Below the pieces are notes generated by a model. It ran no database searches and was not told the DNA's origin. It saw only the letters and a program-made list of their open reading frames with translations. Positions 35,048 through 44,451 of a DNA stretch of 64,000 nucleotides are shown piece after piece; within the stretch, counting starts at the first letter, position 1; the number at the start of each line of letters is the position of its first letter. The position numbers were made by a program, and so were the translations under genes. Source of the DNA: Hyphomonas adhaerens MHS-3 (GTDB lineage: Bacteria > Pseudomonadota > Alphaproteobacteria > Caulobacterales > Hyphomonadaceae); NCBI RefSeq assembly GCF_000685235.1, contig NZ_ARYH01000001.1, positions 1,922,001 through 1,986,000 on the forward strand, in the 5' to 3' direction.

Positions 35048-36152
35048 GCGGACGCTCCTCGAAGACCTGGACACAATGCGGGCGCTTGCCCGTGAGGCCG
35101 GCGAGCTTGCGGTCTCCTATCAGCGCGGTGGGCAACCAAACCGCGTCTGGCACAAAGCCGGGGGCAGCCCGGTCACCGAAGCCGATATCGAAGTGAACCG
35201 GCTCTGCGCGGCGCATCTTCAGCGCGCGCGGCCTGAATATGGCTGGTTGTCCGAAGAGACGACCGACAGCCTTGAGGCGCGCCGGAAGCAGCGCTGCTGG
35301 GTGGTCGATCCGATCGACGGCACGCGCGCCTATATGCGCGACGATCCGAACTGGTGTGTCGCGCTGGCCGTGATCGAAGAAGGCCGCGCCGTGGCTGGTG
35401 TGCTCTATGCACCGAGGCTGGACCGTTTTTACGAGGCCTGGCATGCGGGCGGCGCCTTCCTGAACGGGCAGGCGATCCGCGTATCGGCCTGTTCGGAAGA
35501 GACCGGCTGCCGCCTGATCACCAATGAAGGCATGCTCGAGCATCCGGCCTGGCCGGAACCCTGGCCCCAAGTGGTGATCGCCCGGCCGAAACCCAACTCG
35601 ACCCTGCTGCGCATGGCGCTGGTTGCGACCGGCGAATGGGATGCAACCGTGACGCTTGCGGGCAAGTCCGATTGGGACCTTGCCGCCGGGACAGTGCTCG
35701 TCGAACAGGCGGGGGGAGTCGTCTCCACCCACCGGGGTGAACCCCTTGTGTTCAATCAGGAAGTTCCTGCGCAGCGCAGTGTCATAGCGGCTGGCGCCGG
35801 GCTTCACCCTCTGTTAGTGCGCAGGACAGGATTTGTGGGTATACCTGACCCACAGGAAAGGGCGGCCAGCGCCGCCACAACCACGGAGCAGAAGAAAATG
35901 GGCGACGCCCCGAAAAGCCAGCAGCAATTGCTGCACATCGTGTTTGGCGGTGAGCTGAAGGACGTGACCGGAATTGAGTTCGAAGACTTGTCCAAGATGG
36001 ACTTTGTCGGTGCCTTCTCGAATTACAAAGATGCCTATGACGCCTGGAAATCAGCGGCGCAGCGCACGGTGGACCACGCCGAAATGCGCTATTTCATCCT
36101 GCATGCCCACAAGCTGCTGGATCCGCTGACGGGGGATCACCATCACGTCTGA
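35034..36152 (+). CDS. CysQ/inositol-monophosphatase-like enzyme fused to DUF4170
   Basis: A 372-residue open frame with two parts. Residues 1-275 are an inositol monophosphatase/CysQ-like metal-dependent phosphatase (SPVTEADIEVN, DPIDGTRAYMRDDPN, LAGKSDWDLAAGTVLVEQAGG). Residues 289-372 are a complete DUF4170 domain (HIVFGGELKDVTGIEFEDLSKMDFVG and MRYFILHAHKLLDPLTG), in relatives a separate gene. There is no stop between them. An internal ATG at 35898 with GGAGCAGAAGAAA upstream could start DUF4170 alone. The TTG start at 35034 overlaps pmbA. 3'(2'),5'-bisphosphate nucleotidase activity is the likely reaction. Confidence 0.85.
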   Translation: MRAAERTLLEDLDTMRALAREAGELAVSYQRGGQPNRVWHKAGGSPVTEADIEVNRLCAAHLQRARPEYGWLSEETTDSLEARRKQRCWVVDPIDGTRAYMRDDPNWCVALAVIEEGRAVAGVLYAPRLDRFYEAWHAGGAFLNGQAIRVSACSEETGCRLITNEGMLEHPAWPEPWPQVVIARPKPNSTLLRMALVATGEWDATVTLAGKSDWDLAAGTVLVEQAGGVVSTHRGEPLVFNQEVPAQRSVIAAGAGLHPLLVRRTGFVGIPDPQERAASAATTTEQKKMGDAPKSQQQLLHIVFGGELKDVTGIEFEDLSKMDFVGAFSNYKDAYDAWKSAAQRTVDHAEMRYFILHAHKLLDPLTGDHHHV

Positions 36153-36192
36153 TCAGGAGCACCCGAAGGCGCAGCGGGGGAGCCTGCGGAGA

Positions 36193-37914
36193 TTGTTCGC
36201 GGCCTATTTCCGGCCGCACCTCGGCTGGTTCATCGGCGGCACGCTGATGGCGCTGGGCACATCCTTGTGTGCCATGGCCTATACTTATGTCCTGAAGCTG
36301 ATGGGCGACCGGCTGGAAGCGAGCTTTGGTGCCACCGGATCAGCTGATTCCGGCTGGATCCTGCACATCGGGGCGGCAATTGTCGCCTTGGCGGCGGCAC
36401 GCTCGCTGACCATGTACCTGATGACGCTGCTCAACAATACCGGCGTCCAGCGCGGCCTCGTCAGCATGCAGGCGCATGAGTTCGAATCGCTGATCGACGG
36501 CGACTTTGCGCGGTTTTCAGAAGATGCGTCCGGCGGCTTCGTTTCGCGCTTTATCAATGACGTGAACGCCATCCGCGACGCGGCCCTGCGCTTTGCCAAC
36601 AATTTCACCAAGAGCACAGCCACCACGATCGGCTGTCTTGCCGTGATGGCCTGGATCGACTGGCAGCTGACCCTGCTGATCCTCGTCGCCTATCCGATTG
36701 CTTTCGCCCCGGTCATCAGCCTCGGCAACCGGGTGCGCAAGCGCTCCCGCCGGGCCCAGAAACAGGTCGGCGAGATGACGTCGCTCCTGTCTGAAGGTTT
36801 TCAGGCGGCCCGCGTGATCAAGGCGTATGGCCTCGAATCCTACCAGAAAGGCCGCGCGCGCAGCGGCTTTGCCGAACGTTCGCGCCTGTTCCTGAAAGTC
36901 CTGGCCGACCGGGCCGCTGTCGATCCGATCCTCGAAATTGCGGGCGGTGTGGCGCTGGCCGGTATTCTGGGCTTTGCGGCCTGGCGGATATCGCTGGGCC
37001 AGATGTCCCTCGGCGACCTGCTTGCCTTCATCGCCGCGCTGGGCGTTGCCTCGCCGGAGATCCGCGCGCTGGGCACGCTGAACTCGGTCGCGCAGGAAGG
37101 CGGCGCTGCGGCGGACCGCGTGTTCGAGATCATCGAAGCCAAACCCGTGATGGCCGACCGGCCGGGGGCAGGGCGCTTCGGCAAAGTGTCTGGCGATGTC
37201 TCTTTCGAGGACGTGGTCTTCTCCTATCCGGACGGGACGCCCGCCCTGAAAGGATTGAGCTTCAAGGCTGAACCCGGGGAGACGGTCGCCATCGTTGGCC
37301 CGTCCGGTGCCGGCAAGTCCACGATCTTCAATCTGCTGCTGCGCCTCTACGACCCCGTTTCCGGCGAGATTCGCGTCGATGGGCAGGACATCCGTACGAT
37401 GACCGGCGAAAGCCTGCGCGCGAACATGGGCCTCGTCGCGCAGGATTCGGCCCTGTTCGACGACACGGTCCAGGCAAACATCGCACTCGGCCGCCTGGGC
37501 GCCACCAAGGCGGAGATCGAAGTCGCCGCCCGCGCAGCGTTCGCGCACGAGTTCATCATGGCCTTGCCGCAGGGCTATCAGTCTCCGGCGGGCGAGATGG
37601 GGCGGAACCTGTCCGGCGGCCAGCGCCAGCGCATTGCGCTTGCCCGGGCCATCCTCCGCAGCGCGCCGATCCTGCTGCTGGACGAAGCCACCTCCGCCCT
37701 CGATGCCGAAAGCGAGTCCCGCGTTCAGCAGGCGCTCAGCGATTTCAGCCGCGGGCGGACCGTTCTGATCATCGCCCACCGCCTGTCCACCGTTCGCGCC
37801 GCTGACCGCATTCTCGTGGTCGAGGATGGCCGTGTGGTCGAGCAGGGGACGCATGACAGCCTGCTGGCCTGGGATGGCGCCTATGCCCGCCTCGTGAAGC
37901 TGCAGCTCAGCTAA
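36193..37914 (+). CDS. ABC transporter with fused permease and ATPase, MsbA-like
   Basis: A 573-residue half-transporter: about six membrane segments in the first 310 residues, then the ATPase with Walker A GPSGAGKST, Q-loop AQDSALF, signature LSGGQRQRIALA and Walker B ILLLDEATS. The best reading is an MsbA-type lipid A flippase, because in relatives it follows cysQ and DUF4170 in an LPS-related set, but waaA and lpxK are not in the window. The start is uncertain: the frame has TTG at 36193 but is open and N-terminus-like further upstream to 36130 without an ATG or GTG, so a non-AUG start is possible. Confidence 0.88.
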   Translation: MFAAYFRPHLGWFIGGTLMALGTSLCAMAYTYVLKLMGDRLEASFGATGSADSGWILHIGAAIVALAAARSLTMYLMTLLNNTGVQRGLVSMQAHEFESLIDGDFARFSEDASGGFVSRFINDVNAIRDAALRFANNFTKSTATTIGCLAVMAWIDWQLTLLILVAYPIAFAPVISLGNRVRKRSRRAQKQVGEMTSLLSEGFQAARVIKAYGLESYQKGRARSGFAERSRLFLKVLADRAAVDPILEIAGGVALAGILGFAAWRISLGQMSLGDLLAFIAALGVASPEIRALGTLNSVAQEGGAAADRVFEIIEAKPVMADRPGAGRFGKVSGDVSFEDVVFSYPDGTPALKGLSFKAEPGETVAIVGPSGAGKSTIFNLLLRLYDPVSGEIRVDGQDIRTMTGESLRANMGLVAQDSALFDDTVQANIALGRLGATKAEIEVAARAAFAHEFIMALPQGYQSPAGEMGRNLSGGQRQRIALARAILRSAPILLLDEATSALDAESESRVQQALSDFSRGRTVLIIAHRLSTVRAADRILVVEDGRVVEQGTHDSLLAWDGAYARLVKLQLS

Positions 37915-38045
37915 AGGCGAGTTTAGCCAAGTCCACCTACCTGTTTTCCAAATTGCCGGCGTGCAATCGTCCCCGCAGGGCGGTCCGGGATGTGGCCTTG
38001 CCCGATATCCTGTGAAGCGACAGATGCCGGGGCGCCAAACAAAAA

Positions 38046-38075
38046 CCCCGCGAAGCGAACTTCGCGGGGTTTTCT
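38046..38075. terminator. Bidirectional rho-independent terminator
   Basis: A perfect 10-bp stem CCCCGCGAAG / CTTCGCGGGG with a CGAA loop (38046-38069) has a T-run on the right (TTTTCT) and an A-run on the left (CAAAAA). It serves both the ABC transporter on this strand and, 28 bases past atpF, the ATP synthase genes on the other strand. Confidence 0.88.
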
Positions 38076-38096
38076 GTATCGTTTGCCTGAAGCGCC

Positions 38097-38699
38097 TTAG
38101 TTGGCCAGCGCCTTCTCGACCTCGCGGGCAGCGTTCTCGAACTGGTCGACCGCGGTGTCGCTGGCGAGCAGGCGGCGGGCCGCTTCGGTGGCGGCGTCAG
38201 CGGCTGCGCGGCGCACTTCTTCGGTTGCTTCGACTTCAGCGCGGGCAATCCGCGCTTCCGCGAGGGCTTCACGGCGTGCGAGACGCTCGGCGATATCCTT
38301 GCGGGTCTCTTCCATGATGCGCTTGGCGTCGGCCTTGGCCTGTTCGATCATGGCCTCGGCTTCCTTGTCGGCGTCCTGGGCCTTGCGTTCAGCGGCAGCC
38401 AGGGCGTCAGCGGCCTGTTCGCGCAGGCTGGCGGCTTCTTCCAGTTCCTTGCGGATGGCATCAGCGCGGGAGTCGAGACCGCCGATCACGGTCTTGAATG
38501 CGCCCATGCGCCAGGCAATCGCAACAAAGCCGAGGAAGGCCAGGAAGGCGGTGAATGTGACGGGGTCCGTCGCGGCATAAGCCAGGCCGCCAAGGAAGCC
38601 GCCACCGCCATGACCGCCAGCGGCGCCATGTTCGGTTTCAGCGGCAAAAGCAGGCAGGGCCGATGCGGCGATAGCGGAGAAGAGGACGATGCGTTTCAT
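38097..38699 (-). CDS. atpF: F0F1 ATP synthase subunit b
   Basis: A 200-residue b subunit with a short N-terminal signal-like or leader segment, one membrane segment near residues 45-65 (VTFTAFLAFLGFVAIAWRM), then a long alanine-, glutamate- and arginine-rich helix. Together with b' it forms the peripheral stalk that links F0 to F1. The extra N-terminal Gly/His-rich part (EHGAAGGHGGGGF) before the membrane segment is a feature of the alphaproteobacterial subunit. It is the last gene of the operon. Confidence 0.93.
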   Translation of the reverse strand: MKRIVLFSAIAASALPAFAAETEHGAAGGHGGGGFLGGLAYAATDPVTFTAFLAFLGFVAIAWRMGAFKTVIGGLDSRADAIRKELEEAASLREQAADALAAAERKAQDADKEAEAMIEQAKADAKRIMEETRKDIAERLARREALAEARIARAEVEATEEVRRAAADAATEAARRLLASDTAVDQFENAAREVEKALAN

Positions 38700-38703
38700 G
38701 GTC

Positions 38704-39255
38704 TTACTTCTTCTCCATCGCGGCCGAGACGGCAGACTTCAGGTCACCGGCAGAAGCTTTGAGACCGAACCGGGCTGTCATGGCCTCGGCGGTATCGACA
38801 GCGATCTGCTCGACATTTGCCATTGCGCTTGAACGAAGCGTCGCGATGCGGGCATCGGCCGTTTCGAGTTTCTTGGCGATCTCGGCATCGACGCGAGCAG
38901 TTTCGGCGGCCATTTCGGCCTCCATCTTCTCACTGGCCTTTTCCGAGGTTTCGCGGGCCTTGCTACGGGCCTGCGCGACGCGCAGTTCGAGGGCCTGCTG
39001 GGCTTCGGTCGCCTGGTCGTTCAGGCGGGCTGCCTGATCGAGATCCGAAGCGATCCGGTCGGAACGTTTTTCCAGCGTGTCCGACAGTTTCGGCAGGATC
39101 CAGCGCGACATCGCCAGATAAAGTGTCGTGAACAGGATGACGAGCCAGAATACCTGGCCCGGCATGTGCCAGGTCTCGAACGGCGGGAAAGCCGGCGGTG
39201 CGTCGTCCGGCGTGTGCCCGTGGGCAGCGCCTTCAGCAAGCAATGCGATCAGCAT
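38704..39255 (-). CDS. atpF': F0F1 ATP synthase subunit b'
   Basis: A 183-residue second b-type subunit with one membrane segment (WLVILFTTLYLAMSRWILP, about residues 36-55) and a long charged coiled coil, including LEKRSDRIASDLDQAARLNDQATEAQQA. Alphaproteobacteria encode both b and b', so this is the expected pair. It ends 4 bases before atpF and starts 84 bases after atpE. The name atpF' and atpG are both used for it. Confidence 0.93.
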   Translation of the reverse strand: MLIALLAEGAAHGHTPDDAPPAFPPFETWHMPGQVFWLVILFTTLYLAMSRWILPKLSDTLEKRSDRIASDLDQAARLNDQATEAQQALELRVAQARSKARETSEKASEKMEAEMAAETARVDAEIAKKLETADARIATLRSSAMANVEQIAVDTAEAMTARFGLKASAGDLKSAVSAAMEKK

Positions 39256-39339
39256 CAGGTTACCTCTGCGTCGGAATACGACAGGATCGGGCCGGCCGGC
39301 AAGAGTGCCGCCGGCCCGTTCAGTCTGGACGTAGGTCTA

Positions 39340-39576
39340 TTAGACCACGAACAGGATCAGGATGGCGACGAGGAACGACAGGATGCCGAGCGCCTCGGAG
39401 AGAGCCATACCGATGAAGAGGTTGCCGGTCTGCTGCGGGGCAGCGGACGGGTTGCGCATGGCGGCGTCGAGGAACGAGCCGAAGATGTTGCCCACACCGA
39501 TTGCAGCACCGATCATGCCGAGCGTTGCGAGGCCAGCGCCGACATATTTGAGGCCGAGGGTGATATCGCCTTCCAT
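39340..39576 (-). CDS. atpE: F0F1 ATP synthase subunit c
   Basis: A 78-residue two-helix rotor subunit. The proton-carrying acid is Glu61 (ALSEALGI), the polar loop has R41-N-P, and the first helix carries the [11 protein letters not shown] glycine pattern. There is no sodium-binding signature (Gln/Ser/Thr triad is absent), so proton coupling is expected. It lies 119 bases downstream of atpB and is preceded by a clean AAGGAGACA ribosome site. Confidence 0.97.
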   Translation of the reverse strand: MEGDITLGLKYVGAGLATLGMIGAAIGVGNIFGSFLDAAMRNPSAAPQQTGNLFIGMALSEALGILSFLVAILILFVV

Positions 39577-39695
39577 TGGGTGTCTCCTTGTTGGAATGCT
39601 TAAGGTTTCGAAAGTTTGCCGCCCGTGAAGCGTGTTCGGTGGGAGGCGTCAAGCGGTTTTGGTGCGGCCTAGACGCCGCACCGGCGAACTGGGTC

Positions 39696-40466
39696 CTAGT
39701 GGGAGGGGTGCAGAGCGTCGTTTAGGTAGACGCAGGTCAGGATCGCGAAGACGTAAGCCTGAAGACCCGCAACCAGGAATTCGAGTGCGTTGAGTGCCAC
39801 GCCCATGGAAAAGGCGAGGATTGCAACCGGAATGTAGGCAATGCCGGCGCCGATCAGCGACACGGCGAAGCCTGCGAACAGTTTCAGCATGATGTGACCG
39901 GCCAGCATGTTGGCGAACAGACGCAGCGCCAGGGTCAGCGGACGGGCAAAGAACGAGATGACCTCGATCGGCACCAGAAGGAAGTAGATCAGGAACGGCG
40001 CGCCCGACGGGGCGAACAGTTTGAAGAATTTCAGGCCGTTCTTGTAGAAGCCGTAGCCGATCACGATGGAAATCACGAGCAGGGCCAGCGCACCGGTCAC
40101 GATGACGTGGCTCGTTGTGGTGAAGGCGTACGGCACCATGCCGATCATGTTGGCAAAGAACAGGAAGAAGAAGAGCGTGAAGACGAACGGGAAGAATTTC
40201 AGGCCTTCCTCGCCGGCAGCGCCGCGAACCATGTCCGCCACGAAGCCGTAGCCGATCTCGGCCATCGACTGCAGGCGGGACGGGACGAGAAGGCCCTTCG
40301 AAGCTGCCACGCCGAAAAAGGCGATGGTCAGCACCACGCCCAGCAGCATGAAGCCGGAGGCATTGGTGAAGGACAGGTCAACGCCACCAATGTTCAGGTC
40401 CAGCCATTTGCTGACCTGGAACTGGTGGATCGGGTCGATCGCTACGCTCGGCAACAGGAAGTTCAT
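39696..40466 (-). CDS. atpB: F0F1 ATP synthase subunit a
   Basis: A 256-residue membrane protein with five hydrophobic segments. The essential Arg of the proton path lies in TLALRLFANMLAGHIML, with the family motif LLVPIEVISFFARP just before it. It overlaps the atpI-like gene by 4 bases (start codon 40466, atpI stop 40463) and is therefore coupled to it. Confidence 0.97.
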   Translation of the reverse strand: MNFLLPSVAIDPIHQFQVSKWLDLNIGGVDLSFTNASGFMLLGVVLTIAFFGVAASKGLLVPSRLQSMAEIGYGFVADMVRGAAGEEGLKFFPFVFTLFFFLFFANMIGMVPYAFTTTSHVIVTGALALLVISIVIGYGFYKNGLKFFKLFAPSGAPFLIYFLLVPIEVISFFARPLTLALRLFANMLAGHIMLKLFAGFAVSLIGAGIAYIPVAILAFSMGVALNALEFLVAGLQAYVFAILTCVYLNDALHPSH

Positions 40467-40825
40467 TCGTCCTCAGTCCCGTCTTCTTTTGGGGCGTCTT
40501 GCCCCTGTGTCATTTCCAGCGCCCGAGCATTCAGCTCTTTGTAGGCGCGCATTATAGCCCGGATGCCTGCAACGAAACCAAGGGTCCCGCCAATCAGCAA
40601 TCCCCAGGGTTTCGTGCCTGCGAACTCGTCGATCCAGAAGCCGATAAAGCCTCCGACAAAGACATTGGCACCAAACTCGGCGCCGTAACGCAGGGCATAG
40701 CCCCCTGCCGAGAGACTGGTCCCGTCTGCCTGTTCATCGCGCCGCTTACTTGCCTCACGCTCATCGCGGGCCGCTTTTGCCTTGGCGATGCGCTCGCCGA
40801 GGTCGTTCGGTCCCTCGTTGGACAT
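40463..40825 (-). CDS. AtpI/AtpZ-like subunit of the ATP synthase operon
   Basis: A 120-residue protein with a charged N-terminal third, including AKAKAARDEREASKRRDEQADG, and two membrane segments near residues 60-80 and 87-105 (VFVGGFIGFWIDE, WGLLIGGTLGFVAGIRAIMRA). In relatives it is a nonessential assembly or Mg2+/Ca2+-linked factor of the F0 sector. It is the first gene of the atp unit here. The F1 genes are not in the window, as is usual for Alphaproteobacteria. Confidence 0.9.
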   Translation of the reverse strand: MSNEGPNDLGERIAKAKAARDEREASKRRDEQADGTSLSAGGYALRYGAEFGANVFVGGFIGFWIDEFAGTKPWGLLIGGTLGFVAGIRAIMRAYKELNARALEMTQGQDAPKEDGTEDE

Positions 40826-40975
40826 GATTTCAGATGCTCCGCAGCCGCGAATCCTTGCCGACGGGGCTTCCCCCCGGATTTCGGCGCAAACTATGTATGG
40901 GGGCTGTCCAAGTCAACCGGATATGCAGATTGCTATATCCCTGTTTTTTCTTGAATAATTTTCACGATGTGTGCG

Positions 40976-43900
40976 CTACTCCGCCGCAACAAGCTCTTCG
41001 GCGGCCTGCAGGTCCACAGAAACCAGCTTTGAAACGCCCTGTTCACGCATCGTAACCCCGAAAAGTCGGTCCATCCGGCTCATCGTGACAGGGTTGTGGG
41101 TGATGACGACAAAACGGGTATCCGTGCGCTGGCGCATCTCGTTCAGCATGTTGCAGAAGCGGTCGACATTCGCGTCATCCAGCGGGGCGTCCACCTCGTC
41201 CAGCACGCAGATCGGGGCCGGACGCGAGAGGAACACCGCGAAGATCAGCGCCGCTGCCGTCAGCGCCTGCTCGCCGCCGGACATCAGGTTCAGCGTGCCC
41301 AGCTTCTTTCCGGGCGGCTGGGCGAAGATTTCGAGGCCCGCCTGCAGCGGATCATCGGCATCGACGAGGCGCAATTCTGCCTGGCCGCCGCGGAACAGCG
41401 CCGTGAACAGGGCCTTGAAGTGCTCGTTCACCTGTTCGAACGCCTTGATGAGGCGGTCGCGGCCTTCCTCGTTCAGCGCTTCGACGCCCTGGCGCAGCTT
41501 GGCGATGGCCTTGGTGAGGTCTTCCCGCTCGATGACCTGTGCGCCGAGGCGTTCTTCCATTTCGGCCGCTTCTTCCTCGGCTTCCATGTTCACGCCGCCC
41601 AGCTGGTCGCGGGTGCGGCGCAGGTCTTCAACCCGGCGCTCGATGTCGCGGGGCGTGAACTCGCCCATATCCTCTTCGTCGAGCCCGGCTTCCGCGATGG
41701 CCAGCAGGCCTTCGGGCGTGCGCTGGAAATTGTTGCGGGCGATCTCGACCGATTCTTCGAGCCGGCTTTCCGCGGTTTCGAGTTTCACTTTCCAGCCGGC
41801 GAGGGATTCGCGCGCCTCTGAGGCGGCGGCGGAGGCGCGTCGGGCCGCAAACTCAGCTTCGCGGATCGCGGCTTCCTTTTCGGACAGACGGTCCGCCGCT
41901 TTCTGGCGTTCTGTTTCCAGCGAGGCGACCTCGGCGGACATCGCGTCGATCTCGGCCGCGAGCTGTTCCGGCCGGGTCTTTGCAGCCAGCGCTTCGGCGG
42001 CTGCCGCAGAGCGGCGCTCCAGCAGGCGGCCCACACGTTCGGACGCGGCAGCGATGCGGCTGGTCCAGGTCTGGACATCACGTTCCAGTCCCTGACGCCG
42101 GGCGGCGGCCTGTTCGCGGCCGCGGGTGATGTCGGTCAGGCGGCCGCGCGCTTCGATTTCGGCGGTGCGCGATTCGGCAACGGCGGCCCGGGCTTCGGCC
42201 AGGCGGGCTTCCAGCTGGCTTTCCTGCTCGCGGCTGTCGGACGGCGCGATCAGGGCAAGGTTTTCATTGACGACAGAGAGTTCCGACTCGGCCCGCGACA
42301 GGGCTTCGCCAGCCGTATCGCGTTTCATTGCGGCCCGTTCGGAGGCCTGCGCGGCTTCGGTGACCGTGCTGCGGGCCATGTTCAGTGCGCGCTGGGCCGG
42401 GGCGATTTCATAGCGGCAATTGCGCAGTGCTTCTTCTGCGGCGATCCGGGCCTCTCGGGCGGCGGCGAATTCCGCTTCGCGTGCGGCCAGCGTTTCCTGG
42501 AGCGGGCCCAGTTCGGCGAGCGCCGCTTCGAGGCGGGCCTGCTGTTCGAGGCGGGCCGCAGCACTGACCGGCGCATCCGGCGTGCGGGCAAACCCGTCCC
42601 AGCGCCAGAGATGGCCTTCCTTGGAGACGAGGCGCTGTCCGGGCTTCATCTCATCGGCGAGGCGAGCGCCTTCTGAGGCATCGACCAGCCCGCACTGTGA
42701 CAGGCGGGCGGCAAGTTCACCCGGCGCGTCCGTGTACTGAGACAGCGGTGTGGCCCCGTCCGGCAGGACCTGCCCAACCGCGTCGGCGCCGCCCCAGTAC
42801 ATGGCAGCGGCCTTGTCGGTCGGGGCTTCGATGTCATCACCAAGCGCCGCCGCGACCGCCTTTTCATAGCCGTCACGTGTCCGGATGCGTTCCACGACGG
42901 GCGGCGCGCTCGGCCCTTCCGCCTTGCGAAGCAGTTTGCGTAGCCCGCCGATCTCGGCTTCCAGTTCGCGGACGGCGCTCGCCGCCTCATCGCGTTTGGG
43001 CTGCGCGCTGGTCTCGGCATCGCGCGCGGTGGTGAGGCGTTGTTCCGCGTCTTCGACGGCGCGCTCAGCGGCCTGAAGGGCGGTTTCCGCTTCTTCCTCG
43101 GCCGCCTTTGCCGCCTTCAGCTTGCTGACAAGTGTGACAGCATCTTCCAGGGCGGCCATGTCGGCGCGCAGGCGCTCGGCCTCTGCGGTCAGCTGTGCCT
43201 TGCGGCGGGTCTGGGCGGCGGCTTGTTCTTCCGTGGCCTGACGGCGGGCGCGGGCTTCGGACAGGCGTGCCTGTGCGTCGTCGGCGGCCTGCTCGGCGCG
43301 GACAAGGTCGGCCCGGGCGGTTTCAAGAGCGGCGCGGGTCTGGGCCTCGGTTTCGGCATTGGCGGTTTCGTCCTCGACCGGCAGGGCCGAGAGTTCAAAC
43401 TTCGCGTTGGCCAGCGCTTCTTCCGCTTCGGTCTTGGAGGCCTGCTCGCGCTCGATGTCTTCCATCAGGCGGGTGGCTTCCGATTGCAGCCGGTCATGCG
43501 TATCGGCGGCGACCTTGCGTTCGGTTTCCAGTTTGGCCAGCGCGATCCGCGCCTGACCGAGCTTTGCCGCGACGAGGCTTTCCGCTTCGCGCAATGGAGC
43601 GAGGCCTTCGCCGGCTTCGACGCGGGCTGCTTCAGACACTGCATCCTGGCGGGAGGCTTCCTCTACCTGGCGTTTCGTCTCTTCGAGTTTTTCCCGCGCG
43701 GTTTCGCAAGCGAGTTTCGCCTCATGCCAGCGCAGATGCGCGACCAGTGCGTCGAGTGCGAAGATCTCTTCCGACAGTCTCTTGTAACGGCGGGCTTTCG
43801 CCGCCTGCCGCTTCAGGCTGGCCAGCTGGCGCTCGACCTCGGCGGAGACTTCGGACAGGCGTTCAAGGTTGGCCTCCGCGGCATTCAGCTTCAGCTCTGC

Positions 43901-44437
43901 TTCGTGGCGGCGTGTGTTGAGGCCCGCGATCCCGGCCGCTTCCTCTAGGATGCGGCGGCGGTTCTGCGGCTTCGAGCCGATCAGTTCAGAGATCTGCCCC
44001 TGACGGACCAGCGCCGGGGAGTTCGCACCCGTGGAGGCATCCGCGAACAGGAGCGTGATGTCCTTCCCGCGAACCGTGCGCCCGTTCAGCTTGTAAGATG
44101 TCCCGGCGCCCCGGCGGATGCGCCGCACGATTTCCAGCGTGTCGGACCCATTGAATTCCGGCGGCGCCGTCCGGTTCGAATTGTCGAGGATCAGCGTGAC
44201 CTCAGCAGTCTCGCGGGCCGGACGTCCGGCTGAGCCGGAGAAGATGAGGTCGTCCATCTCCCCGCCGCGCATGGCCCGGGCGGAGCTCGCCCCCATGGCC
44301 CAGCGCAAGGCTTCGAGGAGATTGGACTTGCCACAGCCATTCGGTCCGACAATCCCGGTCAGGCCCGGTTGGACGGGCAAATCCTGCGGATCGACGAACG
44401 ACTTGAAGCCGGCAATGCGAAGTTCAGTTATCTGCAT
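40976..44437 (-). CDS. smc: Chromosome segregation protein SMC
   Basis: An 1153-residue condensin subunit. The Walker A loop is GPNGCGKSN at residues 31-39, two long coiled coils surround a hinge domain near residues 500-660, and the C-terminal signature LMSGGEQALTAAALIFAVF with DEVDAPLDDAN makes the second half of the ATPase. Two SMC chains dimerise at the hinge and, with ScpA and ScpB, organise the chromosome. Length is normal. The next gene upstream (dsbA-like) ends 15 bases before its start, so the two are likely in one operon. Confidence 0.97.
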   Translation of the reverse strand: MQITELRIAGFKSFVDPQDLPVQPGLTGIVGPNGCGKSNLLEALRWAMGASSARAMRGGEMDDLIFSGSAGRPARETAEVTLILDNSNRTAPPEFNGSDTLEIVRRIRRGAGTSYKLNGRTVRGKDITLLFADASTGANSPALVRQGQISELIGSKPQNRRRILEEAAGIAGLNTRRHEAELKLNAAEANLERLSEVSAEVERQLASLKRQAAKARRYKRLSEEIFALDALVAHLRWHEAKLACETAREKLEETKRQVEEASRQDAVSEAARVEAGEGLAPLREAESLVAAKLGQARIALAKLETERKVAADTHDRLQSEATRLMEDIEREQASKTEAEEALANAKFELSALPVEDETANAETEAQTRAALETARADLVRAEQAADDAQARLSEARARRQATEEQAAAQTRRKAQLTAEAERLRADMAALEDAVTLVSKLKAAKAAEEEAETALQAAERAVEDAEQRLTTARDAETSAQPKRDEAASAVRELEAEIGGLRKLLRKAEGPSAPPVVERIRTRDGYEKAVAAALGDDIEAPTDKAAAMYWGGADAVGQVLPDGATPLSQYTDAPGELAARLSQCGLVDASEGARLADEMKPGQRLVSKEGHLWRWDGFARTPDAPVSAAARLEQQARLEAALAELGPLQETLAAREAEFAAAREARIAAEEALRNCRYEIAPAQRALNMARSTVTEAAQASERAAMKRDTAGEALSRAESELSVVNENLALIAPSDSREQESQLEARLAEARAAVAESRTAEIEARGRLTDITRGREQAAARRQGLERDVQTWTSRIAAASERVGRLLERRSAAAAEALAAKTRPEQLAAEIDAMSAEVASLETERQKAADRLSEKEAAIREAEFAARRASAAASEARESLAGWKVKLETAESRLEESVEIARNNFQRTPEGLLAIAEAGLDEEDMGEFTPRDIERRVEDLRRTRDQLGGVNMEAEEEAAEMEERLGAQVIEREDLTKAIAKLRQGVEALNEEGRDRLIKAFEQVNEHFKALFTALFRGGQAELRLVDADDPLQAGLEIFAQPPGKKLGTLNLMSGGEQALTAAALIFAVFLSRPAPICVLDEVDAPLDDANVDRFCNMLNEMRQRTDTRFVVITHNPVTMSRMDRLFGVTMREQGVSKLVSVDLQAAEELVAAE

Positions 44438-44451
44438 TCCGGCCCCTTGTC

